A stretch of 64,000 bases of DNA from Arthrobacter psychrolactophilus (GTDB taxonomy: Bacteria; Actinomycetota; Actinomycetes; Actinomycetales; Micrococcaceae): contig NZ_QJVC01000005.1 in assembly GCF_003219795.1 (NCBI RefSeq), positions 62,001 through 126,000 of the forward strand. Direction: 5' to 3'. This document shows positions 8,001 through 16,020 of this stretch, piece by piece. Below the pieces are notes generated by a model, which did not search any database, was not told the origin of the DNA, and saw only the letters and a program-made list of their open reading frames with translations. The stretch's first letter is position 1. Every line of letters starts with the position of its first letter. Position numbers and translations under genes: made by a program.

Positions 8001-9112
8001 CTGCCGCCACCTCCACACTTTTGGCCGATGGGCGTGAGCTCATTTATTTCGACGACGGCGACACCGCCAAGGCGCACACCGCTGCCGACACCCGTCCCCT
8101 AGAGCCGCGCTCCGAGGACAACACGGGCGAGCTACGCTTCGATGCCCTGACCGGTGACTGGGTGGCCATCGCCGCACACCGCCAGAGCCGCACCTATCTA
8201 CCCCCGGCCGATCAGTGCCCCTTATGCCCCACAACAGGGGTCAACCTTTCCGAAATCCCGGACTCCTCCTATGACGTGGCCGTCTTTGAAAACCGCTTCC
8301 CCTCCCTTGGCCCCGCCGTGGGTCCCATTCCGGAGCATCCCGCCTGGGGCACGCAGGGACGTGCTTTTGGCCGCTGTGAGGTTGTGGCCTTCACTCCGGA
8401 CCACACCGGCTCCTTTGCGGGACTCTCCACCGAGCGCGCCCGCACCGTCATCGATGCCTGGGCGCACCGCACCGAGGCTCTGAGCGCCCTGGCGGGCGTC
8501 AAGCAGGTGTTCCCCTTTGAGAACCGCGGCCAGGACATCGGCGTGACGCTGCACCACCCGCACGGTCAGATCTACGCGTACTCCTATATTCCACCGCGCA
8601 GCCAGGTCATGGCCGCGGTGGCACTGGACTTTTACCAGAAGAACAACGGCGCCACCCTCCTGGGCGATATTGTGGCGCAGGAATCCGAGTCGGGCGAACG
8701 CATGATCGCCCAGGGCGAGCACTTCAGCGCCTATGTTCCGTTTGCGGCCCACATGCCGCTGGAAATCCATCTCACCCCGCACCGCCATGTCCCAGACTTT
8801 GCCGCGTTGACCGGCGCCGAGCGCGACGAGTTGGCCGTCATGTACCTAGATCTGCTGCGCAAACTCGACAACATTTATGACACCCCCACGCCGTACATCG
8901 CGGCCTGGCACCAGGCCCCCTTGGATTCGCTCTTGCGTCCCGCGAGCCGCTTCCATCTTCAGCTGACCTCGCCGCGCCGAGCCGCCGACAAGCTCAAGTT
9001 TCTGGCCGGCTCCGAGGCCGCAATGGGCGCCTTCATCAACGACACCACCCCGGAGCAGACTGCCGCCATGTTGCGCAGCGTCTCCATGACTGTGAAAGCA
9101 GGACAGGCATGA
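7997..9112 (+). CDS. galT: Galactose-1-phosphate uridylyltransferase
   Basis: 371-residue Leloir enzyme that exchanges UDP-glucose and galactose 1-phosphate for glucose 1-phosphate and UDP-galactose. The catalytic HPHGQ motif is at residues 187-191, with His189 the expected nucleophile. A zinc site is suggested by the CPLC pair (Cys74, Cys77), His136 and His187, as in the E. coli enzyme. The start ATG overlaps the deoR stop and the stop overlaps the galK start, both as ATGA, so the three genes are tightly coupled. No UDP-glucose 4-epimerase (galE) lies nearby, so it must be encoded elsewhere. Confidence 0.97.
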   Translation: MTAATSTLLADGRELIYFDDGDTAKAHTAADTRPLEPRSEDNTGELRFDALTGDWVAIAAHRQSRTYLPPADQCPLCPTTGVNLSEIPDSSYDVAVFENRFPSLGPAVGPIPEHPAWGTQGRAFGRCEVVAFTPDHTGSFAGLSTERARTVIDAWAHRTEALSALAGVKQVFPFENRGQDIGVTLHHPHGQIYAYSYIPPRSQVMAAVALDFYQKNNGATLLGDIVAQESESGERMIAQGEHFSAYVPFAAHMPLEIHLTPHRHVPDFAALTGAERDELAVMYLDLLRKLDNIYDTPTPYIAAWHQAPLDSLLRPASRFHLQLTSPRRAADKLKFLAGSEAAMGAFINDTTPEQTAAMLRSVSMTVKAGQA

Positions 9113-10269
9113 GCGCGTCCATCGATGCGAGCCAGGTAGCCCTGGCATTTGAAGAACACTTTGGCGCCACGCCCGACGGCGTCTGGTCCGCCCCGGGCCG
9201 CGTGAACCTCATTGGTGAACACACCGACTACAACGAGGGTTTCGTGCTCCCCTTCGCGATTGACCGGGCGGCCGCCGTGGCCATCCGGCAACGTGATGAC
9301 ATGACGGCCCGGCTGGTCTCCAGCTTTGGCGACTCGGAGGTCGTCACGGTGGATCTGTCCACCCTGTCCCGGGACACCATGTCCGGCTGGACGGCCTACC
9401 CCTTGGGTGTTGTGTGGGTCTTGGATCAGATGGGTGTCGCCATCGGCGGTTTTGATCTCTTCCTGCATTCCACGGTCCCCTCCGGCGCAGGTCTGTCATC
9501 CTCGGCGGCTATTGAATGCGCCGTGGCCACGGCCTTCAACGAACTTGCCGCGGCGGGCCTAAGTCAGAACGAACTCGTCCTCGTGGGCCAACGCGCCGAG
9601 AACGAGGTGGTGGGTGCTCCCACCGGCATTCTGGACCAGTCGGCGTCGTTGTTGGCCAGCGATGGCCATGCCGTCTTCCTGGATTGCCGCACGCAAGAAT
9701 CCCAGCTGGTTCCCCTCGACCTTGCCGCCGCTGGCTTGTTGATCCTGGTCGTGGACACCAAGGTCACGCACGCCCATGCCACGGGTGGTTATGCGGCCCG
9801 CCGCGCCTCCTGCGAGCTGGGCGCCGAGGTGCTCGGCGTGAAGTCGCTACGCGATGTATCCACCGCCGATCTTCCCGAGGCGTCCGGCCTGCTCGACGAA
9901 GAGACCTTCCGCCGCGTGCGCCACATTGTGACCGAGAACCAGCGCGTCCTGGACACCGTGCAGCTTTTGGCCGACGCCGGACCCGTCGCCATCGGCGATC
10001 TCCTCACAGCCAGCCATGTCTCCATGCGGGACGACTTTGAGATCTCCTGCCCCGAGCTGGACCTCGCCGTTGACACGGCCCTGGCCCAGGGCGCCGTGGG
10101 CGCGCGCATGACCGGCGGCGGCTTTGGCGGCTCGGCCATCGCGCTGATCTCCGTCAAGTCCGAGGCGGCCGTCAGCGCGGCGATTCTCAACGCCTTCGCC
10201 ACGGCAGGCTTCACGGCACCGGATATCTTCGCCGTCTCACCGGCTCCGGGAGCCCGCAAGATCAGCTAG
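9109..10269 (+). CDS. galK: Galactokinase
   Basis: 386-residue GHMP kinase that phosphorylates galactose at C1 with ATP. The galactokinase signature GRVNLIGEHTDYNEG is at about residues 30-44. The ATP-binding GHMP loop PSGAGLSSSAAIE is at 124-136, and the C-terminal GARMTGGGFGGSAIAL motif is intact. It is the last gene of the deoR-galT-galK unit (ATGA overlap with galT). The palindromic repeat beginning 24 bp after the stop may act as its terminator. Confidence 0.97.
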   Translation: MSASIDASQVALAFEEHFGATPDGVWSAPGRVNLIGEHTDYNEGFVLPFAIDRAAAVAIRQRDDMTARLVSSFGDSEVVTVDLSTLSRDTMSGWTAYPLGVVWVLDQMGVAIGGFDLFLHSTVPSGAGLSSSAAIECAVATAFNELAAAGLSQNELVLVGQRAENEVVGAPTGILDQSASLLASDGHAVFLDCRTQESQLVPLDLAAAGLLILVVDTKVTHAHATGGYAARRASCELGAEVLGVKSLRDVSTADLPEASGLLDEETFRRVRHIVTENQRVLDTVQLLADAGPVAIGDLLTASHVSMRDDFEISCPELDLAVDTALAQGAVGARMTGGGFGGSAIALISVKSEAAVSAAILNAFATAGFTAPDIFAVSPAPGARKIS

Positions 10270-10292
10270 CGCGGCCAACCAAGCCGGCTTTC

Positions 10293-10365
10293 GCGCTTTT
10301 CGCCACAGCCCCCCATGAATGCCACAGCTCCACCTATGGCATTAATGGGGGGCTGTGGCATTTTT
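10293..10365. repeat. Left copy of a ~72 bp palindromic repeat flanking a DUF559 gene
   Basis: An imperfect palindrome with arms GCCACAGCCCCCCAT and ATGGGGGGCTGTGGC (perfect over 15 bases), preceded by GCGCTTTTC and followed by a T run. An almost identical element in the same orientation lies at 11459-11530. It sits just 3' of galK (+) and of the DUF559 gene (-), so it may also work as a bidirectional terminator. Confidence 0.85.
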
Positions 10366-10373
10366 CGTGGGTC

Positions 10374-11378
10374 TCACCTTTTCGGGATGCCAGCGGCCCG
10401 GAGTATGCGTTCGAAACCGACAAGATCCTTCATTTCCGCCCACGTCCATCGGAAGACGCCTACGTTGTGAGCCCGGATCTGGTCCTCACGGTTCTTCTCG
10501 TCGATAATTCTGTCCACGGTGTGCTTCCCTCCAGCCCAGTCTTGCCGCAGGTACTTGGCCCGCCCATCAAATTCTCCGACTTTACGTTGATCCTTAAACC
10601 AGAAGTCGACCAGCGCCTTGTGCCCGTCCCGGAGCTCGAACTCGTGCTGCAGCTCCGGGGCGATGAAGCCGAGCTGTGCCATCCTGACCCTGCTGAACGA
10701 CTCCCCCGCAGACCCGGAAAGACCCGAGGCGAAGTCAATCACGGCGACCGCCCTGTTCCGAGCGGCCTTCTTCGGGAGGGACTCGGCAGCGGCAAGTAAC
10801 TCTGACTTCAACAAAACCGGACCTTGCGGTACATCAGGATTCCAGACGGGGTCATGCTCCACTGCGTGACTCGCTCCGGGAGTGAAAATATTGCCGGGCC
10901 GCGGGTACCGGAGCAGATGCAGGCTGGAATCGCAGACGGCAACGGCCTGCTCAAACTTCAACCGAGTGATCAGGTGGAGGGTAGTTGTAAGCTTGTCCGT
11001 CAAGAGCAGCGGGCCGCAAGCCACAATGTTGTCCCCTGGCTTCTCAAGATGTCGGGCCACATCGCCGTGACTGCGCCCGCTGTTCCCCTCCGAGGTCAGG
11101 ACGTGAAGTTTCTGAGGCGTCCCCATGATCCACAATCCCCACAGCATCGCGGCTGATTCCAAGCAAAAGACTGGCTGGCGTCTGGCCGTCAGTTGAAACG
11201 CAGCAGCACGCAGCCCATATTGCGATGGCTCATCCAGTGCATGCCACTCGGCGGATTCTGCATAAACGCCACGTCGGACACGGGTGTAGCGCCCATCCCT
11301 GGAGAGCCTCGCGAGAATCCGGGAATCTTGGCCGGCGAGCGATACATCGGAAGGCAGAATTAGCCGTGGCGTACTCAT
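10374..11378 (-). CDS. Solitary DUF559 protein: AbiEi-like winged helix plus Vsr-like nuclease domain
   Basis: 334-residue protein with two modules. The N-terminus (about 20-40, ILARLSRDGRYTRVRRGVYA) matches the winged-helix domain of AbiEi-type antitoxins. The C-terminus is DUF559, related to Vsr/PD-(D/E)XK nucleases: SAGESFSRVRMAQLGF, VDFWF (Asp258), EFDGRAKY (Glu269, Asp271) and an E-x3-E pair near 294-298, then GVFRWTW. The acidic residues look intact, so nuclease activity is possible. No AbiEii toxin or methyltransferase is adjacent; the gene stands alone and opposite to its neighbours, between two copies of a palindromic repeat. Such genes are common and often multicopy in Micrococcaceae. 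The biological role is unknown. Confidence 0.85.
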   Translation of the reverse strand: MSTPRLILPSDVSLAGQDSRILARLSRDGRYTRVRRGVYAESAEWHALDEPSQYGLRAAAFQLTARRQPVFCLESAAMLWGLWIMGTPQKLHVLTSEGNSGRSHGDVARHLEKPGDNIVACGPLLLTDKLTTTLHLITRLKFEQAVAVCDSSLHLLRYPRPGNIFTPGASHAVEHDPVWNPDVPQGPVLLKSELLAAAESLPKKAARNRAVAVIDFASGLSGSAGESFSRVRMAQLGFIAPELQHEFELRDGHKALVDFWFKDQRKVGEFDGRAKYLRQDWAGGKHTVDRIIDEKNREDQIRAHNVGVFRWTWAEMKDLVGFERILRAAGIPKR

Positions 11379-11458
11379 AGATCCAAGGGTTCCAGAGTAG
11401 AGCCCGACATGTAAGAGCGTACTGCCAGCCTGTGGATAACCTCGCCGAGTCGGCGTTA

Positions 11459-11530
11459 GCGCTTTTCGCCACAGCCCCCCATTAATGCAACAGGTCTACC
11501 TGTGGCATTAATGGGGGGCTGTGGCATTTT
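11459..11530. repeat. Right copy of the ~72 bp palindromic repeat
   Basis: Same orientation and nearly the same length as the copy at 10293-10365, with about half a dozen mismatches, mostly in the centre; the 15-base arms and flanking GCGCTTTTC and CATTTT are conserved. The two copies bracket the DUF559 gene and its promoter. Confidence 0.85.
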
Positions 11531-11603
11531 CCAGTTCATGTCCGACGGCGGACCCCTCGCCTGCCGCTGCTGGCGCCCACGGGGCAGAGTCGAGAGTGTG
11601 GCT

Positions 11604-11616
11604 TAGGCTCAGTGTA
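11604..11616 (+). promoter_or_regulatory. Probable leaderless promoter of the WYL regulator
   Basis: A TAGGCT -10 hexamer at 11604-11609 lies six bases before the ATG at 11616, so transcription would start at the A of the start codon. No Shine-Dalgarno is present upstream. This is the usual layout of actinobacterial leaderless genes; the -35 is poor. Confidence 0.5.
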
Positions 11617-12314
11617 TGAACCGAACGGACCGCTTGTACGCCCTCGTGGAGGAGCTACGTGTCATCGCCCCTCGCCCCCGCAGCGGCCGATGGCTGGCTG
11701 ACCGGTTCGAGGTCAGTCTGCGCACCATCGAGCGCGACATCAACGCGCTCCAACAGGCAGGCACCCCAGTCTGGGCGGAGGCGGGCCGGACCGGAGGATA
11801 CTGCCTCGACCCTTCAAGAACGCTGCCACCAATCAATTTCACCGCCCCTGAAGCTGTCGCGATGGCTATCGCACTGGAAAACATGGCCGGCTCCCCTTTT
11901 GAGCAGGCAGCACAGACCGCGCTGCGGAAATTACTCGCTGCCATGCAAGGCAGCGATGCCGCGGCCGCGCGCGAGCTAGCCTCCCGAGTACATCTACTGG
12001 GACCGGCCACGGCTCTTCCTCCGGTTCCTGCCCTCATCGCTGATGCGCTGTCTGCCCGTCGAGTGCTCCGCATCGACTATCAGGATCGGGTGGGTGCAAC
12101 CACCACGCGTGAGATCGAGCCGCTCGCCTATGTGGGGACGCCGACGAATTGGTTTCTCGTGGGGTGGTGCCGCCTGCGGGAGGACATCCGGGCCTTCAGA
12201 ACTGACCGCATCACCTCCAGCGTCATGACCGCAGAGACTCCGGAACCAAGAACCCTGCGCGCCGAGGACCTCACCATCCCCTACGGTGACATCCGGGCCC
12301 TGAAAACCTTCTGA
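11616..12314 (+). CDS. YafY/WYL-type helix-turn-helix transcriptional regulator
   Basis: 232-residue regulator. The N-terminal HTH_11 (MNRTDRLYALVEELRVI, then GRWLADRFEVSLRTIERDINALQQAG, about residues 1-50) is followed by a WYL-type sensor domain (about 140-220) with the DYQDRVG strand, EPLAYVGTPTNWFLVGWCRLREDIRAFRTDRI. WYL domains bind nucleotides or nucleic acids in some families, but ligands vary. The 99 bp gap to the VOC gene suggests the two may be co-transcribed, a common pairing in which a YafY regulator controls a small glyoxalase-like protein. The start is supported by a -10 box at the leaderless distance. Confidence 0.88.
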   Translation: MNRTDRLYALVEELRVIAPRPRSGRWLADRFEVSLRTIERDINALQQAGTPVWAEAGRTGGYCLDPSRTLPPINFTAPEAVAMAIALENMAGSPFEQAAQTALRKLLAAMQGSDAAAARELASRVHLLGPATALPPVPALIADALSARRVLRIDYQDRVGATTTREIEPLAYVGTPTNWFLVGWCRLREDIRAFRTDRITSSVMTAETPEPRTLRAEDLTIPYGDIRALKTF

Positions 12315-12413
12315 GGCAGCGGATTTCTTGCTCTAAACACCGACAGGAGGTTGTCGCCGTCGGCGTGCACGATGGACAGGTGCCGAGGTGGTCTCGGCAA
12401 GAAACGGAAAGCC

Positions 12414-12821
12414 ATGAACCTTGTATCCATCCGCATCATCACCGACAACGTCGCCACGCTGGTCAACTTTTATGAGCAGCTCACCGGCGGCACGGCCGTA
12501 CACCTCAACGAACACTTCGCAGAGGTACGGACTTCCTCGGCAACGCTCGCTATTGGAAGCACTGCGACGGTAGCCCTCTTTGGGCCCGGAGCGGCACGCG
12601 CTGCCGCAAACCACTCGGCGATTCTGGAATTCCGCGTCGACGATGTCGACCGCGAATACCAGAAGCTGCAGAGCTGGGCCACACCATTCGTGAACGCACC
12701 AACCACGATGCCGTGGGGCAACCGCTCGCTGCTGCTCCGCGACCCCGATGGCAACCTCATCAACCTCTTCACCCCGGTCACGAGCGAGGCGATCGAGAAG
12801 TTCGCCCCTGTCTCTCGATGA
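12414..12821 (+). CDS. VOC family (glyoxalase/bleomycin-resistance fold) protein
   Basis: 135-residue protein with two beta-alpha-beta-beta-beta modules: MNLVSIRIITDNVATLVNFYEQLTG at the start and the terminal WGNRSLLLRDPDGNLINLF characteristic of VOC proteins (metal ligand Glu replaced by Asn in NLINLF, so metal binding may be incomplete). Start placed at ATG 12414, six bases after GGAAA; the frame is open from 12351. It follows the WYL regulator in the same direction. The substrate cannot be inferred. Confidence 0.85.
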   Translation: MNLVSIRIITDNVATLVNFYEQLTGGTAVHLNEHFAEVRTSSATLAIGSTATVALFGPGAARAAANHSAILEFRVDDVDREYQKLQSWATPFVNAPTTMPWGNRSLLLRDPDGNLINLFTPVTSEAIEKFAPVSR

Positions 12822-12884
12822 TCCAGGCTCGCTCGATGATTCCGTCCGGCTCGTAAGCGGCTCGCCGGTGCGTCAACTCCTAAC

Positions 12885-12941
12885 GCAAGAAGGGGCCCGA
12901 CAGCTTCAACCGGTGATGGTCGAAGCTGTCGAGCCCCTTGC
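12885..12941. terminator. Bidirectional hairpin between VOC gene and terC
   Basis: Long inverted repeat with arms AAGGGGCCCGACAGCTTC and GAAGCTGTCGAGCCCCTT (one base bulge) and a 14-base loop, lying between the convergent VOC and TerC genes. It can serve both; T tracts are weak on either side. Confidence 0.75.
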
Positions 12942-12953
12942 GGGTGACGGGAT

Positions 12954-14141
12954 TTAGCGGCCCGTCATCTTTTCGTGCAGGGCATGTGCCTGAGCAACCT
13001 GCTCAAGGATCTCTTCCGAGTCCTTGTGCTTGTCACGGAACTTCACTTCCAGGTTCTGGATGGCGTTCTCCTCGACCATGAGCTGCTGGTAGACGCGCTC
13101 ACGCTCGCCAGCATCGGCCGTGTAGTCCAACTCGAGGTAGCTAGCGGAGTGGCGACGGGCGTTGTTGAGCACCGTCTGCGCCTTTCCGGACTTGCTGATG
13201 AGGGAGGCGACGATGGTGATCGCCAGAACGCCGATGATGACCGTCAGAGACAGGCCGGTGCTGATCTCGAAGACCGGAACGTGCTTGCCGCCGTTGATGA
13301 ACGGCAGGTTGTTCTCGTGCAATGCGTGCAGCACGAGCTTGACACCAATGAACGCCAAGATGGCGGCCAGGCCGTACGCGAGGTAGATCAGGCGATCCAG
13401 CAGGCCATCCAAGAGGAAGTACAGCTGGCGCAGACCCATGAGCGAGAAGGCCGTCGCGGTGAAGACGATGTACACGTTCTGCGTCAGACCAAAGATGGCC
13501 GGGATGGAGTCCAGCGCGAACAGCAGATCCGTGCCGCCAATGGCGACCATGACCAACAGCATCGGGGTGAGGACCTTACGGCCATCCACAACCGTGACGA
13601 GCTTGTCTCCGTCGTACTTATCCGAGGTCTTGAAGAAGCGCTTGGCGAGCTTGATGATGAAGTTATCGGCGTCGTCGCCCTCGCCATCTTCCTCCTTGAG
13701 CAGGTTACCTGCCGTGATGAGCAAGATGATGCCGAAGATGTAGAACATCCAGGACCAGGTGTTGATCAGCGCAGCACCGGCAAAGATGAAGCCGGTACGG
13801 GCAATCAAGGCAAAGACTATACCGAAGAGCAGAACCTTTTGCTGGTCCTCGCGCGGCACCTTGAAGCTGGCCATAATGACCAGGAAGACGAAGAGGTTAT
13901 CGACGCTGAGTGCTTTTTCGGTGATGTAGCCGGCGAAGTACTCGCCACCCATGGTGGCTCCGCCGAAGATCAGGACGACAACGCCGAAAACAACAGCCAG
14001 GCCCACGTAAATGGAAGACCAGATAGCCGCTTCACGCAAGGTGGGGATGTGAGCCTTGCGAATGTGGAAGAAGTAATCAAAGGCCAGAAGGCCCAGGATC
14101 ACCAGGATGGTAATGCCCCAAATCAGCGGGGATACGTTCAT
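12954..14141 (-). CDS. TerC family integral membrane protein
   Basis: 395-residue TerC/Alx-type protein with about nine transmembrane helices. Family hallmarks are EKALSVDNLFVFLVIMASF near residue 90 and GGTDLLFALDSIPAIFGLT near residue 210, each carrying acidic residues inside membrane helices. Members export Mn2+ or other metal ions, or protect against tellurite. A charged linker (EEDGEGDDAD) follows the fifth helix and the C-terminal tail (about 315-395) is a soluble charged helical region. No yybP-ykoY manganese riboswitch was seen in the short leader, and no other ter genes are near, so metal homeostasis is more likely than tellurite resistance. Confidence 0.92.
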   Translation of the reverse strand: MNVSPLIWGITILVILGLLAFDYFFHIRKAHIPTLREAAIWSSIYVGLAVVFGVVVLIFGGATMGGEYFAGYITEKALSVDNLFVFLVIMASFKVPREDQQKVLLFGIVFALIARTGFIFAGAALINTWSWMFYIFGIILLITAGNLLKEEDGEGDDADNFIIKLAKRFFKTSDKYDGDKLVTVVDGRKVLTPMLLVMVAIGGTDLLFALDSIPAIFGLTQNVYIVFTATAFSLMGLRQLYFLLDGLLDRLIYLAYGLAAILAFIGVKLVLHALHENNLPFINGGKHVPVFEISTGLSLTVIIGVLAITIVASLISKSGKAQTVLNNARRHSASYLELDYTADAGERERVYQQLMVEENAIQNLEVKFRDKHKDSEEILEQVAQAHALHEKMTGR

Positions 14142-14198
14142 GAGCTGCTTTCGCTAGATACCTACACGGGTCAAAATGAGTTGCGAGTTGTGTGAATA

Positions 14199-14225
14199 AC
14201 GCCCGGTCCACAAGGGGCCGGGCGT
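14199..14225 (-). terminator. Terminator after the Bax inhibitor-1-like gene
   Basis: On the minus strand ACGCCCGGCCCC, a short TTGT loop, then GGACCGGGCGT followed by TATT. It lies between the stop of the Bax-inhibitor-like gene and the start of terC, so it separates the two genes. Confidence 0.75.
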
Positions 14226-14253
14226 CATTGGTTTTGAGACAAAGGTAAAGAAA

Positions 14254-15099
14254 TTAGTCGTTCCCTCGGAGAATGGCGAGCAAACGCAGGATTTCTACGT
14301 AGAGCCATACCAGGGTCACGGTCAGGCCAAAAGCGGCCGTCCAGGAGTACTTGGTGGGGACGCCATTCTGGATGCCCTTTTCGATCGAGGTGAAGTCGAC
14401 GATCAAGGAGAAGGCGGCCAGGCCGATGGCCAGCAGGCCGATGACGACACCGAAGGGGATGTTGGTGCCGGGGATGTCCATGCCGTTGACGCCCCAAGGG
14501 GTACTCGTGACATTGAAGATCATCAAGAAGAAGTTAATGAGCGAGAACAAGGCGTAACCGGCCATGGCAATGATAAAGAAACGCATCATCTTCGGGGTGG
14601 CGCGTACCTTGCCATTGCGGAACAACACCAGGGTGACGGCGAAGACGCTCAAGGTACCCAAGATGGCCTGAATCGCGATCCCCGGGTACATAGCCTCCAG
14701 CAGGCCCGAGAGCCCGCCCAGGAACATACCTTCAAAGACGGCATAGCAAAGGATGAGTGCCGGTGAGGGTTCCTTCTTGAAGGAGTTCACCAGGCCCAGC
14801 ACCAAGCCAACGATCATGCCGGGGATCATCAAGATCGGGATAATCCAACCGATGGCGGCGCCGACCAGCACGAGAGCCAGCGTCATGACGGTCTTCATGA
14901 TGACGTCGTCATACGTCATGCGACCCGTCTGTGACGGTCCGGCTGCGGGCTTATTGTACAGATCCTGTAGCTGCTGCGCCGAGAACTGCGTTTGAGCAGC
15001 CATGGTACTGGCCCCGCCGTTAGCGTAACCAAACTGTCCTGCCGGCTGGTCCTTGAAGTTCTTGTCTTTTGCAAAAACCGGATTACCACCAAGTGCCAT
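14254..15099 (-). CDS. Bax inhibitor-1/YccA family membrane protein
   Basis: 281-residue protein with a roughly 75-residue soluble N-terminus (GGNPVFAKDKNFKDQPAG at the start) and seven hydrophobic helices, ending LWLYVEILRLLAILRGND. The terminal acidic/hydrophobic arrangement matches the BI-1/YccA-like (YbhL-type) family seen in actinobacteria, some members of which act as pH-sensitive calcium leak channels. No partner gene is nearby. It begins with ATG 15099 and has its own terminator downstream. Confidence 0.88.
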   Translation of the reverse strand: MALGGNPVFAKDKNFKDQPAGQFGYANGGASTMAAQTQFSAQQLQDLYNKPAAGPSQTGRMTYDDVIMKTVMTLALVLVGAAIGWIIPILMIPGMIVGLVLGLVNSFKKEPSPALILCYAVFEGMFLGGLSGLLEAMYPGIAIQAILGTLSVFAVTLVLFRNGKVRATPKMMRFFIIAMAGYALFSLINFFLMIFNVTSTPWGVNGMDIPGTNIPFGVVIGLLAIGLAAFSLIVDFTSIEKGIQNGVPTKYSWTAAFGLTVTLVWLYVEILRLLAILRGND

Positions 15100-15266
15100 G
15101 ATGCTGATGCCTCCAAAATAGGGGGTAGGTGCTGTGTTAACTCTATCAACTCTGCTAGTGCATAAACGGAGAATACGTCCACTGTCTAGTATTCCCAGCG
15201 AATTACCATGCGGAGTTCATCTAATGTTCACTTTAGTGAGCGAACTGCGCCGTGTTCAAGATTGGG

Positions 15267-15339
15267 TACCCCCGGTCGGACTCGAACCGACACTGAACAG
15301 ATTTTAAGTCTGGTGCCTCTGCCATTGGGCTACGGGGGC
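15267..15339 (-). tRNA. tRNA-Leu (anticodon UAA), short variable loop
   Basis: 73-base cloverleaf on the minus strand. Acceptor GCCCCCG pairs with CGGGGGT (one G-U pair), D arm GCCC...AGGC, anticodon stem CCAGA/TCTGT with loop CTTAAAA giving UAA, and T arm GTCGG TTCGAGT CCGAC. CCA is not exactly encoded (ACCC). The variable region is only about five bases, whereas leucine tRNAs normally have a long class II arm, so it is an atypical leucine acceptor by structure. Confidence 0.85.
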
Positions 15340-15405
15340 GTGCTGGATAAGGCCAACAACTGCCCTCCACACTACTGGATCCGGGCGCGTGGAAGAAACC
15401 GAGTG

Positions 15406-15912
15406 CTATAAGTGGTTGAAGGGGTCGGCATAGCGAAAGCTCCCGTGCTGCACACCATCGGATCCACCGAGCGTCAGCGCCATGAAATGTGAACCCCACG
15501 AAGGATCGGGCGAGATGATCCCCAGTGAATCGGCGGGCACGAAGCCAAAGCGCGGATAAAAGTCGGCACTGCCCAGCAGCACGATGGAGCGCTCCCCCAT
15601 GCCGGCGGCCGCCGCGATACTGGCATGCATGAGCGACGAGCCGATGCCCTGCCCCTGATAGCCCGGCAGCACAGCCAGCGGCCCCAACCCCAGCGACGGT
15701 TCGGCGCCGATCCACGCCCGCGTACTAATGACGTAGCCCAGCACCTCGCCCCGCTCCGACTCGGCCAGCAGCGACAGCGCCGGCAGGTAGTCGCGTGAGG
15801 CGTACAGCTCCCGCACGAGCTTGACCTCGGCCGTGCCCGGAAAGGCCTGCCCCAGCAGCGCGAGAATGTCAGGCCGGTCCGCGGGGCGCTCAGCTCTGAT
15901 GATCATGGGCAC
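15406..15912 (-). CDS. GNAT family N-acetyltransferase (YhbS-like)
   Basis: 168-residue Gcn5-related acetyltransferase. The acetyl-CoA binding motif A is LAVLPGYQGQGIGSSLM (about residues 79-95), followed by ADFYPRFGFVPADSLGI, the segment typical of the YhbS branch. The start is GTG 15912 (GGGGCT seven bases upstream), with an ATG two codons later at 15906 as an alternative. It stands alone between a terminator and the tRNA. The acceptor substrate is unknown. Confidence 0.88.
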   Translation of the reverse strand: MPMIIRAERPADRPDILALLGQAFPGTAEVKLVRELYASRDYLPALSLLAESERGEVLGYVISTRAWIGAEPSLGLGPLAVLPGYQGQGIGSSLMHASIAAAAGMGERSIVLLGSADFYPRFGFVPADSLGIISPDPSWGSHFMALTLGGSDGVQHGSFRYADPFNHL

Positions 15913-15946
15913 AGTCTAGCCCCAGCCCCTGAACCCTTCCCCAAGA

Positions 15947-16003
15947 ACGACGGCGACCCCCACCTCAGTCTGGAATCAGAGTGAGGCGAGGGTCACCGTC
16001 GTA
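15947..16003. terminator. Hairpin between ndh and the GNAT gene
   Basis: Arms ACGACGGCGACCC and GGGTCACCGTCGT enclose a smaller CCTCA/TGAGG stem. It lies immediately 3' of the minus-strand NADH dehydrogenase gene and probably terminates it; no strong T tract is seen. Confidence 0.65.
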
Positions 16004-16020
16004 CTAAAAGAACGCGCTAG

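Noticed and set aside
12975-14195. 406-codon frame opposite terC
   Set aside because: TerC motifs are unmistakable on the other strand; the antisense translation has no domain and a biased composition.
14142-14200. Manganese (yybP-ykoY) riboswitch upstream of terC
   Set aside because: The leader is too short and lacks the conserved loop sequences of that class.
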